This document shows, in pieces, positions 63,389 through 64,000 of a stretch of DNA of 64,000 bases (positions are counted from its first letter, which is position 1; each line of letters opens with the position of its first letter). A program made the translations under genes and the position numbers. Location: contig NZ_AP025172.1 of NCBI RefSeq assembly GCF_003402535.2, positions 124,001-188,000 of the forward strand, read 5' to 3'. The notes under the pieces are model-generated. The model made no database searches. It was not told the origin of the DNA and was given only the letters and a program-made list of their open reading frames with translations. The DNA comes from Cupriavidus sp. P-10. GTDB taxonomy: Bacteria > Pseudomonadota > Gammaproteobacteria > Burkholderiales > Burkholderiaceae.

Positions 63389-64000
63389 ATGAACGTAGCC
63401 AACTCCGAGCCTGCCGCACAGCAACGCCACGCACAGCCCGATACCGCCGTCAGCCTGGAACGGGTGGTCAAGAAATATCACGACCACATCGTGCTGCACG
63501 AGCTCTCGCTGAAGATACGACGCGGTGAATTTCTCACCTTGCTGGGACCGTCCGGCTGCGGCAAGACGACGCTCCTCAACCTCATCGCCGGCTTTGCGGA
63601 GGCCGACACCGGCGAGATTTTCATCGATGGCCAGCCGGTGACCTGCGAACCGCCGCACAGGCGGCAGATCGGCATCGTCTTCCAGAACTACGCGCTCTTT
63701 CCCCACATGACCGTCGAGCGCAATATCGGCTATGGCCTGCGCATGCGCGGCGTAAGCAAGGACGAAATCGCGCAGCGCGTGAAGCAGTCAATGGACCTGG
63801 TAAAGCTCGGCGGCCTTGGGCACCGCAAGCCCCGCGAGCTCTCGGGCGGCCAGCAGCAGCGCGTCGCGCTGGCGCGGGCGCTGGTGATCCAGCCCAAGGT
63901 ACTGCTGCTGGACGAGCCCTTCTCGGCCCTGGACAAGAACCTGCGCGGCTCCATGCAGGCGGAGATCCGGGAAATCCAGCGCCGCCTGGGCCTGACTACA
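63389..64000 (+). CDS. ABC transporter ATPase (PotA-like), incomplete at the right edge
   Basis: The frame from ATG at 63389 (MNVANSEPAAQQRHAQPDTA) is open to the window end, 204 residues. Walker A ‘LLGPSGCGKTTLLNLIAGFA’, Q-loop ‘IGIVFQNYALFPHMTVERNI’, signature ‘RELSGGQQQRVALARALV’, Walker B ‘LLLDEPFSALDKNLRG’ are all present. It belongs to the PotA/FbpC-type subfamily, usually ~350-380 residues with a C-terminal TOBE domain that would lie outside. It should power the permeases at 53799-55470, from which it is ~8 kb away. Confidence 0.95.
   Translation, partial: MNVANSEPAAQQRHAQPDTAVSLERVVKKYHDHIVLHELSLKIRRGEFLTLLGPSGCGKTTLLNLIAGFAEADTGEIFIDGQPVTCEPPHRRQIGIVFQNYALFPHMTVERNIGYGLRMRGVSKDEIAQRVKQSMDLVKLGGLGHRKPRELSGGQQQRVALARALVIQPKVLLLDEPFSALDKNLRGSMQAEIREIQRRLGLTT

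Overview
The window is GC-rich bacterial DNA that reads as Burkholderiales, most likely Cupriavidus or a close relative. The basis is inference from gene content: an intracellular PHB depolymerase with a cysteine lipase box, a phasin, an H-NS-like protein of the short Burkholderiales type, BKACE and TauD-type catabolic genes, a second full-size sigma-70, and many small ABC/LysR catabolic units. The mixed accessory content would suit a secondary replicon, but no replication genes are visible.

Layout. 1-12027: the right end of a contractile-injection-system or phage-tail-like operon on the + strand: PAAR-like tip (partial), gp25-like wedge, two tandem baseplate-J-like proteins, a P2-gpI-like tail protein, a 1139-residue DUF6519/beta-helix protein, and a coiled protein with an Ig-like domain. 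12300-14000: lower-GC debris with a five-repeat FG-GAP-like secreted protein and relics of a WD40 protein and a transporter. 14049-18948: PHB depolymerase, small conserved proteins, a lipoprotein, DUF808 and DUF883 proteins, and a hemerythrin-like relic. 19060-22978: paoABC-type molybdenum aldehyde oxidoreductase. 23321-28735: Nudix hydrolase, H-NS-like protein, tRNA-Leu(GAG) followed closely by a DnaQ-like exonuclease, GST, and an RpoD paralogue starting with TTG. 29080-34509: a frameshifted pRiA4b-ORF3 relic, a BTAD/ATPase giant regulator and a berberine-bridge-type FAD oxidase. 34735-39611: a secreted DGAR-repeat protein, a truncated O-methyltransferase abutting an Nmad3-type gene, a cupin and an NmrA-like reductase facing a MocR regulator.

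40259-43739: Bcr/CflA-type exporter, BKACE enzyme and TauD-type dioxygenase, probably one catabolic unit. 44125-45482: a second pRiA4b-ORF3 relic, an Rnk-like protein and a half-length phasin. 46121-53690: an RND tripartite efflux operon with an alpha/beta hydrolase, facing a CGNR-type regulator across a very regular array of GTAAC half-sites. 53799-64000: a catabolic island with two polyamine-type ABC permeases and a binding protein, RidA-like protein, DUF1028 hydrolase, LysR regulator, M20 deacylase, FMN alpha-hydroxy-acid oxidase, flavin monooxygenase, and the ABC ATPase running off the right edge. Together these look like uptake and stepwise oxidation and deacylation of an N-acylated or N-substituted organic acid; the substrate cannot be read from sequence.

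No intact insertion sequence, integrase, CRISPR array, rRNA or replication origin was seen.
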